This document shows, piece after piece, positions 45,184 to 54,833 of a DNA stretch of 63,660 nucleotides. Origin of the DNA: an uncultured Chitinophagaceae bacterium (GTDB lineage Bacteria; Bacteroidota; Bacteroidia; Chitinophagales; Chitinophagaceae). The stretch covers positions 1-63,660 of the forward strand of contig CAISCV010000122.1 in NCBI GenBank assembly GCA_903883945.1, given 5' to 3'. Positions within the stretch are counted from its first letter, which is position 1, and each line of letters opens with the position of its first letter. A program made the translations under genes and the position numbers. Below the pieces are notes generated by a model. That model was not told where the DNA came from and searched no databases. It worked only from the letters and a program-made list of their open reading frames with translations.

Positions 45184-45456
45184 TGATGTCACATGATTAC
45201 GACCGTTTCTTCAAAAAACACTATTTGCTGTCACACCATCAAGTCCGTGACAGCAAACAAGACTATTTGCTTCAACATCAATACGTCCGTGACAGCGAAC
45301 AAGACTATTTGCTCAAACATCAATACTACTGTGTCAGCAAACAAGACTATTGGCTCAAACACCAATACTACTGTGTCAACAAATTAGATTATTTGCCCAA
45401 ACTTAATTACTACCGTGGCAGCAAACAGTTTATTTTGCCATTACAGCTTTGTATTA
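45184..45456. repeat. Array 3: tandem repeat with exact 21-nt period, two alternating unit types
   Basis: Thirteen units of exactly 21 bases run from 45184. Even units begin GTGNCAGCAAACAAGACTA and odd units begin TGCTCAAACATCAATACTA (both ending near ACTATT or ACTACT). The two types agree at about 11 of 21 columns, so 21 is the basic period and 42 the higher one. TTTGCTGTCAC (45224 onward) is the exact reverse complement of GTGACAGCAAA (45247-45257). No indels occur. Two plus-strand frames are open through most of the array (98 and 64 codons), both giving heptapeptide repeats, but no start site is convincing. Confidence 0.88.
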
Positions 45457-45501
45457 ACTGATGCAAAAAGCTTATTTATACAAAGAACTAGTAAGGGGGT
45501 A

Positions 45502-45536
45502 ACTGCCAACTTTGTCATTTGGACGCAATTGGCAGT
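45502..45536. repeat. Inverted repeat downstream of sulfatase 2
   Basis: ACTGCCAA (45502-45509) and TTGGCAGT (45529-45536) are exact complements with a 19-base spacer. It may end the sulfatase 2 transcript or mark the edge of array 3. Confidence 0.5.
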
Positions 45537-45577
45537 CGTTTGTCTATATAAAAACCAAATCTTATAAAATAATGATT

Positions 45578-47440
45578 CTATTGTTTCTTGTCTGCTGGTG
45601 ATGGTAAAAAGGGCGACTTTATACCTGGTCTAAGGGTACGTCCTTTCAGCACATCTGCCCAATCTACAAAAGGATAAATATTGTTCTTCTTTGCTTGTTC
45701 TTCGAACACTTTCTTCAACTCAGCTAACTTTTTTGGATACTTAGCAGCAAGGTCATTAATCTCATTAAAGTCCTCATTCAGGTTGTATAATTCCCAAGTA
45801 TCCTTTTCAAAATCTCCATCAGGTATTGGTTTCCCAGCAAGCTGGTACTTAGCAAAGTCTATAAAATCTGGATGATGCGCTGCCTCTGCTTTCCATCCAT
45901 CCTTGTAAATTGAACGGTTGCCAAAGATGTAGTAGTGTTGAAGCGTATGTTTTGATGGCTCAGTAGCATTTTCGAAGGAATAGGCCAAGGATGTTCCCTG
46001 TACTTCCTGTTGTTTTACTCCACGTATTTCGTTTGGTATTGCTCCCTTAATGTAATCTAATGTAGTAGGCAATATGTCTATCACATGTCCATATTGGTTG
46101 CGTATGCCGCCCTTTTCAGTAATGCCTTTCGGATAGAAAACAATCAAAGGATTGTGTGTGCCACCCTCTGCGTTGGCATCTTGTTTCCAAAGTTTGAACG
46201 GTGTATTTGCAGCCTGTGCCCAACCCAATGGATAGTTTGTTTCATTGCCCAAAGCAGTACCAATTTCACCAATCCTGTCAAGATTCTCTTGAATATGTTG
46301 TTGCTCAGATACTTGTTTGCCAAAAGCAGAACGCTCAATTACCCCATTATAGGTGCCTTCCTTACTAGCCCCATTATCACCGATAATGACGAATATTAAA
46401 GTATTATCCAGTTGTTTTATTTCTTTCAGGTGATTAATCAAAACGCCTACCTCATGATCGGTATAGGTTAGGTAACCTGCATATACCTCCATAAAACGAG
46501 CATAAAGCTTCTTCTCTTCTGGCGAAAGGTTCTCCCATGCTTTAATGTCTGGATTGCGCGGAGGTAATAAACCGTTGGCAGGTACTACGCCCAGCTTCTT
46601 TTGGTTAGCAAAGGTTGCTTCGCGATAAGCATCCCAACCAGCATCAAACTTTCCTTTGTACAAATCGCTCCATTCTGCCGTAACCTGATGTGGCGCATGA
46701 ACAGCCCCAGGAGAATAGTACAAGAAGAACGGTTTATCTGGCGCAGCCTTCTTTTGGCGGTCAATGAAGCTTATTGCTTTATCAGTAATCTGTTCGTTTA
46801 AGTGACGTCCATCAGGCTTTACGTGGGCTTGATCTTCCACCAGGTCAGGCTTATACTGATCGGTTTGCGAACCTAAGAACCCAAAGAAATGGTCGAAACC
46901 CTTTCCAGTAGGCCAATGATCGAATGGACCAGCATCGGTAGCTTCCTCATCAGGTGTGATACCATATTTACCTACTGCAAAGGTGTTATAACCATTCTCA
47001 CGCAATACTTCGGCAATTGTTCCTGCTGTATTTGGAACACGACCATCCCAACCCGGAAAGCCAGCCGATGCACCAATATGAGAGAAGCCACTCTCATGAA
47101 CAGAACCACTGTTACGACCAGTTAACAACGCCGAACGGGTAGGGGCACAGATAGCGCAAGTATGGAAGTTGGTATAGCGCAATCCATTGTTGGCTAGGCT
47201 ATCAAAAGTAGGCGTTTGAATGAGCCCACCAAACGTACTGGAAGCCCCAAAACCTACATCGTCTAATAAAACCCATATCACATTGGGCGCACCCTTTGGT
47301 GCTTTAACAGGCTCAGGCCAATACTCTTTTGAATCTTTTAAGGTATTACCGATAACACCTTTAAATTCAGTTGTCTGTGCATTAATAGCAGCAACACTTG
47401 CTAGTGCGAAGGCTGAAGCTGTGATTACTTTTTTTATCAT
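45578..47440 (-). CDS. Exported formylglycine-dependent arylsulfatase (2)
   Basis: 620 residues from the ATG at 47440, which begins a good signal peptide (KKVITASAFALASVAAINAQ); the extra 27 residues of the longer frame are rejected. Landmarks are VIWVLLDDVGFGA, CAPTRSALLTGRN with formylglycine Cys98, GKYGITPDEEA, HAPHQV and IIGDNGASKEG. It is very similar to sulfatase 3, including identical blocks around DHWPTGKGFDHFFGFLGSQT and TEPSKHTLQHYYIFGNRS. The matching DNA differs mainly at silent sites, which argues for purifying selection rather than recent copying. Sulfur content is low (2 Met, 2 Cys by my count). Confidence 0.92.
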   Translation of the reverse strand: MIKKVITASAFALASVAAINAQTTEFKGVIGNTLKDSKEYWPEPVKAPKGAPNVIWVLLDDVGFGASSTFGGLIQTPTFDSLANNGLRYTNFHTCAICAPTRSALLTGRNSGSVHESGFSHIGASAGFPGWDGRVPNTAGTIAEVLRENGYNTFAVGKYGITPDEEATDAGPFDHWPTGKGFDHFFGFLGSQTDQYKPDLVEDQAHVKPDGRHLNEQITDKAISFIDRQKKAAPDKPFFLYYSPGAVHAPHQVTAEWSDLYKGKFDAGWDAYREATFANQKKLGVVPANGLLPPRNPDIKAWENLSPEEKKLYARFMEVYAGYLTYTDHEVGVLINHLKEIKQLDNTLIFVIIGDNGASKEGTYNGVIERSAFGKQVSEQQHIQENLDRIGEIGTALGNETNYPLGWAQAANTPFKLWKQDANAEGGTHNPLIVFYPKGITEKGGIRNQYGHVIDILPTTLDYIKGAIPNEIRGVKQQEVQGTSLAYSFENATEPSKHTLQHYYIFGNRSIYKDGWKAEAAHHPDFIDFAKYQLAGKPIPDGDFEKDTWELYNLNEDFNEINDLAAKYPKKLAELKKVFEEQAKKNNIYPFVDWADVLKGRTLRPGIKSPFLPSPADKKQ

Positions 47441-47566
47441 TTTAAAAGTTTTTTTGTCTGATTTGAAAACTGTGAGAAGGTAGGTGCCAACTTCGTTTGA
47501 TCGTAACATGGCTGACACCACCTAATACCCTCACTTTGTTTGTTTACTTGGTTGCGGCCCTTATGG

Positions 47567-47638
47567 AATTGATAAATGATAATTGACAATTGATATAAAA
47601 CTATCCGATATCAATTGTCATTTATCAATTATCAATTA
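47567..47638. repeat. Imperfect inverted repeat between sulfatases 2 and 3
   Basis: AATTGATAAATGATAATTG and related phrases form an imperfect inverted repeat around ACTATCCG. Such AATTGATAATTGA-type filler is common between Bacteroidota genes. It may act as a transcript end for sulfatase 3. Confidence 0.6.
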
Positions 47639-49498
47639 ATCCGCCTTCTTTTCTCCAATACCGGGCATGGTTAATATCCCATGCGTATTGTGAACACGTC
47701 CTTTAAAGATGTCTTCCCAATCTATCAATGGGTAGATGTTGTTTTTCTTAGCTTGCTCATCAAAAACCTTCTTCAATTCAGCCAATTTTTCTGGGTACTT
47801 AGCCGCGAGATTATTGTTTTCAGTAAAGTCTTCGTTTAGGTTGTACAATTCCCAAACATCCTTATTAAAATCACCCGAAACAACAGGTTTACGCTCCTGT
47901 TGAGCCCTTGCAAAGTCAATAAAGTCGGGATGGTGGGCAGCCTCTGCCTTCCATCCGTCTTTGTAAATAGAACGATTTCCGAAGATGTAGTAATGTTGAA
48001 GGGTATGTTTTGATGGCTCAGTAGCATTTTCGAATGAGTAGGCCAATGATGTTCCTTGCACTTCTTGTTGTTTTACCCCATGAATTTCTTCGGGAAGTTT
48101 ACCCCCAATAAACTCAACGGTAGTAGGCAATAAGTCAATTACATGACCATATTGGTTACGGAGACCTCCTTTTTCTTTTATTCCTTTTGGATAGAAAACA
48201 ATCAAAGGATTGTGTGTGCCCCCTTCTGAATTAGCATCTTGCTTCCAAAACTTGAAGGGCGTATTTGCTGCTTGAGCCCATCCTAAAGGATAGTTTGTTT
48301 CAGTACCATAAGGGGTACCTATTTCGCCAATCTTGCTTAGGTTATATTTAAGAGACTCTTCCTCACTCAATGGTTTACCAAAGATAGAACGGTCTATATC
48401 ACCCTGAAAAGTACCTTCTTTACTAGCACCATTATCACCAATAACCACCAATACAAGTGTGTTATCTAGCTGATTGATTTCTTTAAGGTGATTAATTAAA
48501 AGTCCTATTTCATGATCTGTATAGGTTAGGTAACCAGCATATACCTCCATAAAACGAGCATAAAGCTTCTTCTGAGCAATAGATAGGCTTTCCCAAGCAG
48601 CAATATTTGGATTACGATCAGGCAAAATACTATTAGCCGGAATAATACCTTGTTTCTTTTGTTGTTCAAATACTTGCTGACGGTAAGCGTCCCAACCTGC
48701 ATCGAACTTTCCTTTATACAAGTCGCTCCATTCTGTCGTTACTTGGTGAGGCGCGTGAACAGCCCCAGGGGAATAATACAAGAAGAATGGTTTATCAGGT
48801 GCAGCCTTCTTCTGACGGTCAATGTAAGCTATCGCTTTATCAGTAATCTGTTCGTTTAAGTGACGACCATCTGGCTTAACATGCGCTTGGTCTTCTACTA
48901 AATCAGGTTTATACTGATCGGTTTGCGAACCTAAGAAACCAAAGAAGTGATCGAAGCCTTTTCCTGTAGGCCAATGGTCGAAAGGACCTGCATCAGTAGC
49001 TTCTTCATCGGGCGTAACACCATATTTACCAACAGCAAAAGTGTTGTAACCATTCTCACGTAAAACTTCGGCAATAGTTCCGGCAGTTGAAGGCACACGA
49101 CCATCCCAACCCGGGAAACCAGCAGACATAATGGTATGAGAGAACCCACTTTCATGAACTGCACCACTATTACGACCTGTCAACAAAGCAGCACGGGTAG
49201 GGGCACAGATAGCGCAAGTGTGAAAGTTGGTGTAGCGCAATCCATTGTTGGCTAGGCTATCAAAAGTAGGCGTTTGAATGAGCCCACCAAAAGAGCTAGA
49301 GGCACCAAAGCCCACATCATCCAATAGAATCCAGACTACATTGGGTGCACCCTTTGGTGCTTTTGGAAGTTCGGGCCAATCTGCTTTCGAGTCCTTTAAA
49401 GTTTTACCAATAACACCTTTAAAGGGTTGTGTTTGCGCATGTAATGCCAACACACCAACAGCTAAGAAAGCTGCCACTGAAATTACCTTTTTGTACAT
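47636..49498 (-). CDS. Exported formylglycine-dependent arylsulfatase (3)
   Basis: 620 residues with signal peptide (KKVISVAAFLAVGVLALHAQ). Landmarks are VVWILLDDVGFGASSSFGG, CAPTRAALLTGRN with Cys98 as formylglycine precursor, TPDEEATDAGPFDHW, HAPHQVTTEWSD and VIGDNGASKEG. It lies 73 bases downstream of susD in the same direction, so SusCD import and this sulfatase are probably one transcript. Sulfur content is low: 4 Met and 2 Cys by my count. It is probably soluble in the periplasm. Confidence 0.93.
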   Translation of the reverse strand: MYKKVISVAAFLAVGVLALHAQTQPFKGVIGKTLKDSKADWPELPKAPKGAPNVVWILLDDVGFGASSSFGGLIQTPTFDSLANNGLRYTNFHTCAICAPTRAALLTGRNSGAVHESGFSHTIMSAGFPGWDGRVPSTAGTIAEVLRENGYNTFAVGKYGVTPDEEATDAGPFDHWPTGKGFDHFFGFLGSQTDQYKPDLVEDQAHVKPDGRHLNEQITDKAIAYIDRQKKAAPDKPFFLYYSPGAVHAPHQVTTEWSDLYKGKFDAGWDAYRQQVFEQQKKQGIIPANSILPDRNPNIAAWESLSIAQKKLYARFMEVYAGYLTYTDHEIGLLINHLKEINQLDNTLVLVVIGDNGASKEGTFQGDIDRSIFGKPLSEEESLKYNLSKIGEIGTPYGTETNYPLGWAQAANTPFKFWKQDANSEGGTHNPLIVFYPKGIKEKGGLRNQYGHVIDLLPTTVEFIGGKLPEEIHGVKQQEVQGTSLAYSFENATEPSKHTLQHYYIFGNRSIYKDGWKAEAAHHPDFIDFARAQQERKPVVSGDFNKDVWELYNLNEDFTENNNLAAKYPEKLAELKKVFDEQAKKNNIYPLIDWEDIFKGRVHNTHGILTMPGIGEKKAD

Positions 49499-49571
49499 AT
49501 TTCTTGTTTTATTTGTTAGTTAAACTGATTGCCTTAACTTATAACTCATCATTCATAACTCATAACTTGCC

Positions 49572-51167
49572 TTACTGCCATCCTGCATTCTGTTTGAAGT
49601 TTGGATTGGTACCACCGTACACATCAATTTCTGCTTGTGGAATAGGAAACAAAGTATCCTTTAATGTGGCCGCAGCCTTAGGATTTCCTGGCATTGCCTT
49701 AACAGATTGTAAGTAATACTGCCCCGGACCTTTATCAGTTCTACGTACCAAGTCGAACCAGCGTTGAGATTCTTGAATAAACTCTCTTCTACGCTCAGTA
49801 AATACTGAGTCACGGAAGTCTCCTTGATTTAACCCAGATAAATCATAGGAATGATTTGAGTAGTTACCACCTGATGTGTAGGAGTTGAAGGCACGACCCC
49901 TTACAATATTGATGGCATTGTAAGCATCAGCAGTAGGACCTCCATTTAATTCATTTAAAACCTCTGCATACAAAAGCAACACTTCTACATAACGGATTAC
50001 CGGGAAATTAATCTTGCTATTTGCGGCTTGGTTACTAGCCAATGCAGTGGTAAAGCCTGTGCTTTGGTCAACAAACTTTAGGAAATTATATTGAGGCCAT
50101 TTAACCCATTTCTTAGTTGACTGATTAAATAAAGAATCGTAGAAAGTAGCAGACCGTCGTTGGTCATTTATATTATATAATTTCTCAACAACACTTGCAT
50201 CCGCAGGGATATCAGCAGTGTAAGCTGAAGTAGCCCAAGTGAAAGAGCTAATTGTGTTACTACTGGTAAAACCACCAACAGTACCGTTAAACTGGGCTGA
50301 GAATACGTGTTCCTTTCCGTTTTTAGTAGCTGCCTGAAATGCATCGGAGAAGTTACTAAACAAATCGTAACCATACTTACCTGTAAAGGTTGCTCCAGTG
50401 AAACCAACAGTACCGGATGATATAACTTTTTCTAATTCGGTTTTAGCATTTGCCCAATCCTGACGAGTAACATATACTTTAGCCAATAAAGCATGTGCAG
50501 CACCACTAGTTGCTCTTCCAAGATCTGCACTACCATAAGTTGCAGGTAGGGCAGTAGCATCAGTTAAGTCAGCAATAATTTGCTTGTAAACAGAATCCTT
50601 TGGCGCTCTATCCACTTTAAGGGTTGATAAATCCAATGAAGTAATGTCATGCAAAACCAATGGTACGGGACCATATAAGCGCACTAGGTTAAAATAGTCT
50701 ATTGCACGGATAAACTTAGCTTCATTAATAAGGTTTGCCTTAGAATGAGTAGGGTCATCAAACACATTGTTAGGAATAGTGGCAATATTATCTATAGCAA
50801 TGTTTGCCTTGTTTATTCCCCAATACAACTGTGTATATATCTTTTGTATCCTACTGTTCTGTGTGGCATACGTTGCAGTACCGAGTGCACGAACATCTGG
50901 ATTTGTGTTAGAAGGACTATATACCTGGTTATCACTTGGGTTGTCAACCAGAAGATTTAACTGACGACCATAAAGCGGAAAGTCATTTACCTGATCGGTT
51001 GTGAGCGTACTATATACTGCCGTTACTGCTGCTATAGCCTCCCCTTGTGTTTTATAAAAGTTATTGGATGTAAGCAATCCTGCTGGCTTCTCATCCAGTT
51101 TATTGCATGATGAAAACAAGCTCAATGCTGATAAACCAATTGCAGATACTATTATTCTTTTATTCAT
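49572..51167 (-). CDS. SusD/RagB-family surface glycan/nutrient-binding lipoprotein
   Basis: 531 residues. The lipoprotein signal ends LSLFSSC with Cys21. Features are the helical TPR-like scaffold (LINEAKFIRAIDYFNLVRLYGPVPLV, as EAKFIRAIDYFNLVRLYGPV), the SusD segment RYVEVLLLYAEVLNELNGG and the C-terminal FPIPQAEIDVYGGTNPNFKQN (as FPIPQAEIDVYG). It caps the SusC channel and captures substrate at the cell surface. Apart from the lipid-bearing Cys it has only two Met by my count. It lies 85 bases downstream of susC with a hairpin between. Confidence 0.95.
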   Translation of the reverse strand: MNKRIIVSAIGLSALSLFSSCNKLDEKPAGLLTSNNFYKTQGEAIAAVTAVYSTLTTDQVNDFPLYGRQLNLLVDNPSDNQVYSPSNTNPDVRALGTATYATQNSRIQKIYTQLYWGINKANIAIDNIATIPNNVFDDPTHSKANLINEAKFIRAIDYFNLVRLYGPVPLVLHDITSLDLSTLKVDRAPKDSVYKQIIADLTDATALPATYGSADLGRATSGAAHALLAKVYVTRQDWANAKTELEKVISSGTVGFTGATFTGKYGYDLFSNFSDAFQAATKNGKEHVFSAQFNGTVGGFTSSNTISSFTWATSAYTADIPADASVVEKLYNINDQRRSATFYDSLFNQSTKKWVKWPQYNFLKFVDQSTGFTTALASNQAANSKINFPVIRYVEVLLLYAEVLNELNGGPTADAYNAINIVRGRAFNSYTSGGNYSNHSYDLSGLNQGDFRDSVFTERRREFIQESQRWFDLVRRTDKGPGQYYLQSVKAMPGNPKAAATLKDTLFPIPQAEIDVYGGTNPNFKQNAGWQ

Positions 51168-51214
51168 TATTATGTATAATTAAGTTATTAAAATGATTTG
51201 TTTGTTTTTAACCC

Positions 51215-51239
51215 CTCATAGGGCTTTAAGCCCTATGAG
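51215..51239. repeat. 12-bp palindromic hairpin between susC and susD
   Basis: CTCATAGGGCTT and AAGCCCTATGAG are separated by one base. In the message it could form a stable hairpin that protects or attenuates, setting the SusC:SusD ratio. No T run follows on the coding strand. Confidence 0.6.
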
Positions 51240-51252
51240 AGTTGTATGTACT

Positions 51253-54200
51253 CTAGAAGGTTACATTGATTCCTGCCAGGAAAGTTTTATAACGTGGATA
51301 CACGCCTAAGTCTACACCAGGAGTAAGGTTGTTTTGATCGTAGAAGTTAGCTTCAGGATCCTGACCTCTGTAATTGGTAATTGTCAAAAGGTTCTGTGCA
51401 GATACATAGAAGCGTATTTGCTTTGCGAAAACCTTACCTGCAATAGCTGTTGGGAAATTATATCCAAGCGTTAGAGACTTTAGACGGATGTAAGAACCAT
51501 CTTCTACATAAGTATCTTCTACTTGCATTACAGGAGAGTTTGTAACTTTCTGGAACTTCCCTTTAGGATTAGCTAAAGAATCCCATCTGTCTAATGCGAA
51601 GGCAGAAACATTTGTACTTGGCGTTGTTTTTTCCAGTTGTTGCTCTAGCAAGTTGAATATTTTGTTGCCAAATGAGCCCTGAAAAGAAAAAGACAGGTCG
51701 AAATGTTTATAGGTAAGGGTGTTATTGAAGCTTGCAGTAAATTTAGGTTGTGCACTTCCAAGGCTATGCTTGTCAGAAGCATTGATGGTTGCACCTGTAA
51801 GTCCGTTTCCATGTAAATATTTCCTATCCCCTGTTACTTGCGAAACGCCTGCGAGCTTAGGTGCAGGGGTAGCACCATAAACATCAGCAGTAGTTAACAA
51901 TCCGGCAGTACTATAACCCCAGAATGTACCAACAGGCAAGCCAACTTTAACTATTACAGGAGATACCTGACCCGTAGGAGCAGTTGGTTGGAATGACTGA
52001 GTAGGTCCTAAGCTAAGTATGGTACTTTTGTTTGTAGCATAAATAATAGTTGATTTCCAAGAGAAGTCTTTGTTCTTGATATTTTCGGTTGTTAAGGTCA
52101 ATTCTATTCCTTTATTCTCTAAACTACCAATGTTTTTAGCAACAGTAGAATATCCTGTAGATAGAGGAATCAACCCTCCACCACTTACATATAAGTCAGT
52201 GGTCTTCTTCAAGTAAATATCAGCAGTAAGTTGAATACGGTTCTTCAAGAAACTTGCGTCTATACCTGCATTGTATTGTGTTGTTGTTTCCCATGAAAGA
52301 TCAGGGTTGGCGGGTGCGTTTGGTGCCAGACCAATATTTCCTGTAGAGTTGGCACCTATATAATAACCATAACTAGCCAGTGTTTGTAAAGAGCCATAAG
52401 CAGGGAAATTTGAGTTACCTACACTACCTGCACTTAATCTAACTTTCAGGTTACTTAATGTGTTGTCATACTTCTTTAAGAAAGCTTCATCAGATGCATT
52501 CCATGAAAAACCAACTGCAGGGAAGAAGCCCCACTTTTTATTGGTTCCTAATGGAGACGCTCCATCATATCTACCTGAAAGAGAGAAGTTATATTTATGA
52601 TCAAATGAATAGTTTGCACGACCTAACCAAGAGTTACGTGTTTGCAATGATTCTCCTGTTCCGGTTGCTGGTCTAGCAGCACCATAGGAAAGGTTATTAT
52701 ATCCAGTACCATCAGAAATAAATGTTTGTGCTGCCGCAATAAGGTTTTCAACCTTTTGGTATTGAGTAGTGTATCCTGCTAGTAAAGTGAAATAATTTTT
52801 ATCTGCCTTAAAATCATACGTTAATGTGTTTTCATTCAACCAGCTCCAATAGCTGATACTTGCTACTGAACCATAACCAGGTGTTTTACCATTACCATTA
52901 CCCGCATTGGTATAGGAAGGGGCATAGTAATTGAGTTTGGTGTTAAGGATGTCTGCCCCAGCGGTAGTTTTAAATTCAAGCCCTTCAATAATTTTGTACA
53001 CTGCGGAGAAATTTCCCAATACCCTGTTTATTTTAGTTTGGTTAGTGGTTGACGCAATATCTTGCAATGGATTATCGGTTTTAGATACCGTATTGATAAT
53101 ATTCGTTGTTGAATTTAAAATTGGTTGGAAGGTTGTATTATAGCTACCGTCCTTATTAAAAGCTGTTTGTAAAGGATTAGCTTGATATAAAGAAGAGAAT
53201 GCATTTGCATAGGTAGTAGGATCATTATACGAGCTACCTGTTACTTTATTTTCAACTGTACTGCTACCAAAAATGCTTGAGTTGAATTTTAAACGAGAGG
53301 ATATGTTCTTTTCGTAGTTAAATCTTCCTGAATACCTTTTAAAATCTGTACCAAGTACAATGCCATCCTGACTAAAGTAATTACCAGAAAGTGAGTACCT
53401 CGATTTCTCATCACCACCATAAATACTTAACTGGTGGTTTTGAGTAGAGTTGGATTTGATTGCAGCACTTGCCCAATCTTGTGAAACACCTGCTGCTGCC
53501 AAAGAATCTATATAAGCTTTGTTAGGTGCAAGGGCAGCTTGAATCGTTGGTGTTGCTTTATATAAGTCATCAAATAGGCTAGCCCATTGTTTACCATTCA
53601 AAACATCAACTTTTTTATCTACTTGTTGCGTTCCATAAGATGCAGTATAGTTAACATTATTAGAACCCTTAGTTCCTTTTTTAGTAGTGATGATAACCAC
53701 CCCATTAGCTCCACGGCTACCGTAAATAGCAGTTGCCGCGGCATCTTTCAAGATGTCAATTGTTTCAATATCACTAGGATTAATTGTTGCAAGGCCATTT
53801 GATGAAACACCAGATACTGTAGTTCCTGATGTAGCAGGCAGATTTACAAGATTATTGTCATTGTAATAAATAAATCCATCTATAACATATAAAGGATCAT
53901 TTCCAAAGCTTAAAGAGTTACCACCCCGAATTCTGATACTTGCTGTAGCACCAGGCTGACCCGAACTAGAAGATACTGCTACACCTGCAACTGCACCTTG
54001 TAATAGGTTATCGAATGAAGGCGTAGTACGATTAAAGTTCTCTTTTGGTACTGTAGCAACAGAACCAGTAATATCTTTTCTTTTTTGTGTACCATACCCC
54101 ACTACTACAACATCATTTAGTTGCGATGAGGATTCTTTTAGTGTAATGGTAATTGGTTTTGCTTCGGTTACTAATACTTCTTCTGTTTCGTAACCTATAT

Positions 54201-54447
54201 AACTTACAATGTAAGTAACTGGTACTTTTTGTCCTGTTACAAATTGGAAGTTACCTTTTAAATCTGTACTTACTTCGTGTGTTGTACCCTTAATATGTAC
54301 TGTTGCTCCTGCCAAAGGAGTTTTGTACTTTGCATCTATCACCTTACCATTTAGTGATAGATTGTTGTTTTGTGCATAGATTCCTGTTGTTGCAAGGACT
54401 ACAAGTAAACCTAAGAATAACTGCTTGTAAATTTGTGTTCGATTCAT
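51253..54447 (-). CDS. SusC/RagA-family TonB-dependent outer membrane transporter
   Basis: 1064 residues. The signal peptide is about 1-25. A carboxypeptidase-like N-terminal domain follows (LNGKVIDAKYKTPLAGATVHI shortened to GKVIDAKYKTPLAGATV), then the plug (SQLNDVVVVGYGTQKRKDITGS as VVVVGYGTQKRKDITGSV, RIRGGNSLSF, IDILKDAAATAIYGSRGANG) and a 22-strand barrel ending TFLAGINVTF. It imports a substrate across the outer membrane with SusD. By my count it has two Met and no Cys, far fewer than normal for this length. Its leader carries a poly-Cys peptide. Confidence 0.96.
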   Translation of the reverse strand: MNRTQIYKQLFLGLLVVLATTGIYAQNNNLSLNGKVIDAKYKTPLAGATVHIKGTTHEVSTDLKGNFQFVTGQKVPVTYIVSYIGYETEEVLVTEAKPITITLKESSSQLNDVVVVGYGTQKRKDITGSVATVPKENFNRTTPSFDNLLQGAVAGVAVSSSSGQPGATASIRIRGGNSLSFGNDPLYVIDGFIYYNDNNLVNLPATSGTTVSGVSSNGLATINPSDIETIDILKDAAATAIYGSRGANGVVIITTKKGTKGSNNVNYTASYGTQQVDKKVDVLNGKQWASLFDDLYKATPTIQAALAPNKAYIDSLAAAGVSQDWASAAIKSNSTQNHQLSIYGGDEKSRYSLSGNYFSQDGIVLGTDFKRYSGRFNYEKNISSRLKFNSSIFGSSTVENKVTGSSYNDPTTYANAFSSLYQANPLQTAFNKDGSYNTTFQPILNSTTNIINTVSKTDNPLQDIASTTNQTKINRVLGNFSAVYKIIEGLEFKTTAGADILNTKLNYYAPSYTNAGNGNGKTPGYGSVASISYWSWLNENTLTYDFKADKNYFTLLAGYTTQYQKVENLIAAAQTFISDGTGYNNLSYGAARPATGTGESLQTRNSWLGRANYSFDHKYNFSLSGRYDGASPLGTNKKWGFFPAVGFSWNASDEAFLKKYDNTLSNLKVRLSAGSVGNSNFPAYGSLQTLASYGYYIGANSTGNIGLAPNAPANPDLSWETTTQYNAGIDASFLKNRIQLTADIYLKKTTDLYVSGGGLIPLSTGYSTVAKNIGSLENKGIELTLTTENIKNKDFSWKSTIIYATNKSTILSLGPTQSFQPTAPTGQVSPVIVKVGLPVGTFWGYSTAGLLTTADVYGATPAPKLAGVSQVTGDRKYLHGNGLTGATINASDKHSLGSAQPKFTASFNNTLTYKHFDLSFSFQGSFGNKIFNLLEQQLEKTTPSTNVSAFALDRWDSLANPKGKFQKVTNSPVMQVEDTYVEDGSYIRLKSLTLGYNFPTAIAGKVFAKQIRFYVSAQNLLTITNYRGQDPEANFYDQNNLTPGVDLGVYPRYKTFLAGINVTF

Positions 54448-54635
54448 GTTCTTTTTTATTTATGTCTATTTAATAAGTGGACTATTTATTGATAATCAGA
54501 TTTTCCTGCACTAGAATCAATCTCTATTTCGGTTATACAATAACTTTCTTTGAAGAAGAGAAGACTACTATTAAAAATTGAATAGAAGTAATTTACTCAA
54601 CTACTTTTGAGATTAATTAAGAAATATACCTAATA

Positions 54636-54697
54636 GCAACTGGTAACATACACAGTTAACCAACCACCGGAAACCTGCACATTGGTTACACAGTTGC
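54636..54697 (-). promoter_or_regulatory. Large hairpin in the susC leader
   Basis: GTTACACAGTTGC (54685-54697) pairs with GCAACTGGTAAC (54636-54647) with a one-base bulge, and TTGG/CCAA (54682-54685, 54660-54663) can extend it. It lies between the poly-Cys leader ORF and susC. No T run follows in the message, so it could be an anti-terminator, protector or ribosome-binding control rather than a plain terminator. Confidence 0.5.
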
Positions 54698-54833
54698 CGT
54701 TAGGTTTACCTATGAGTTCTTGATGTGAATAATTGTATTGAGGGATTTAGATTATGCGACTTAATAAAGATATCGTTACTAAACCCGTAACTGGCTTATC
54801 AAACAATACTCAGAATCAAGCATAATCACTTGC

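Noticed and set aside
45165-45461. 98-residue protein gene made of heptapeptide repeats
   Set aside because: A 21-nt period makes several frames open at once and all repetitive; there is no ribosome binding site, signal or conserved fold. Kept only as a hypothesis under array 3.
47441-47521. 27-residue N-terminal extension of sulfatase 2
   Set aside because: The extension is charged and would bury the signal peptide that begins at the internal Met; paralogues start at that Met.
45700-49400. Recent gene conversion between sulfatases 2 and 3
   Set aside because: Long identical protein blocks exist, but the DNA in those blocks differs at many silent sites, which points to purifying selection.
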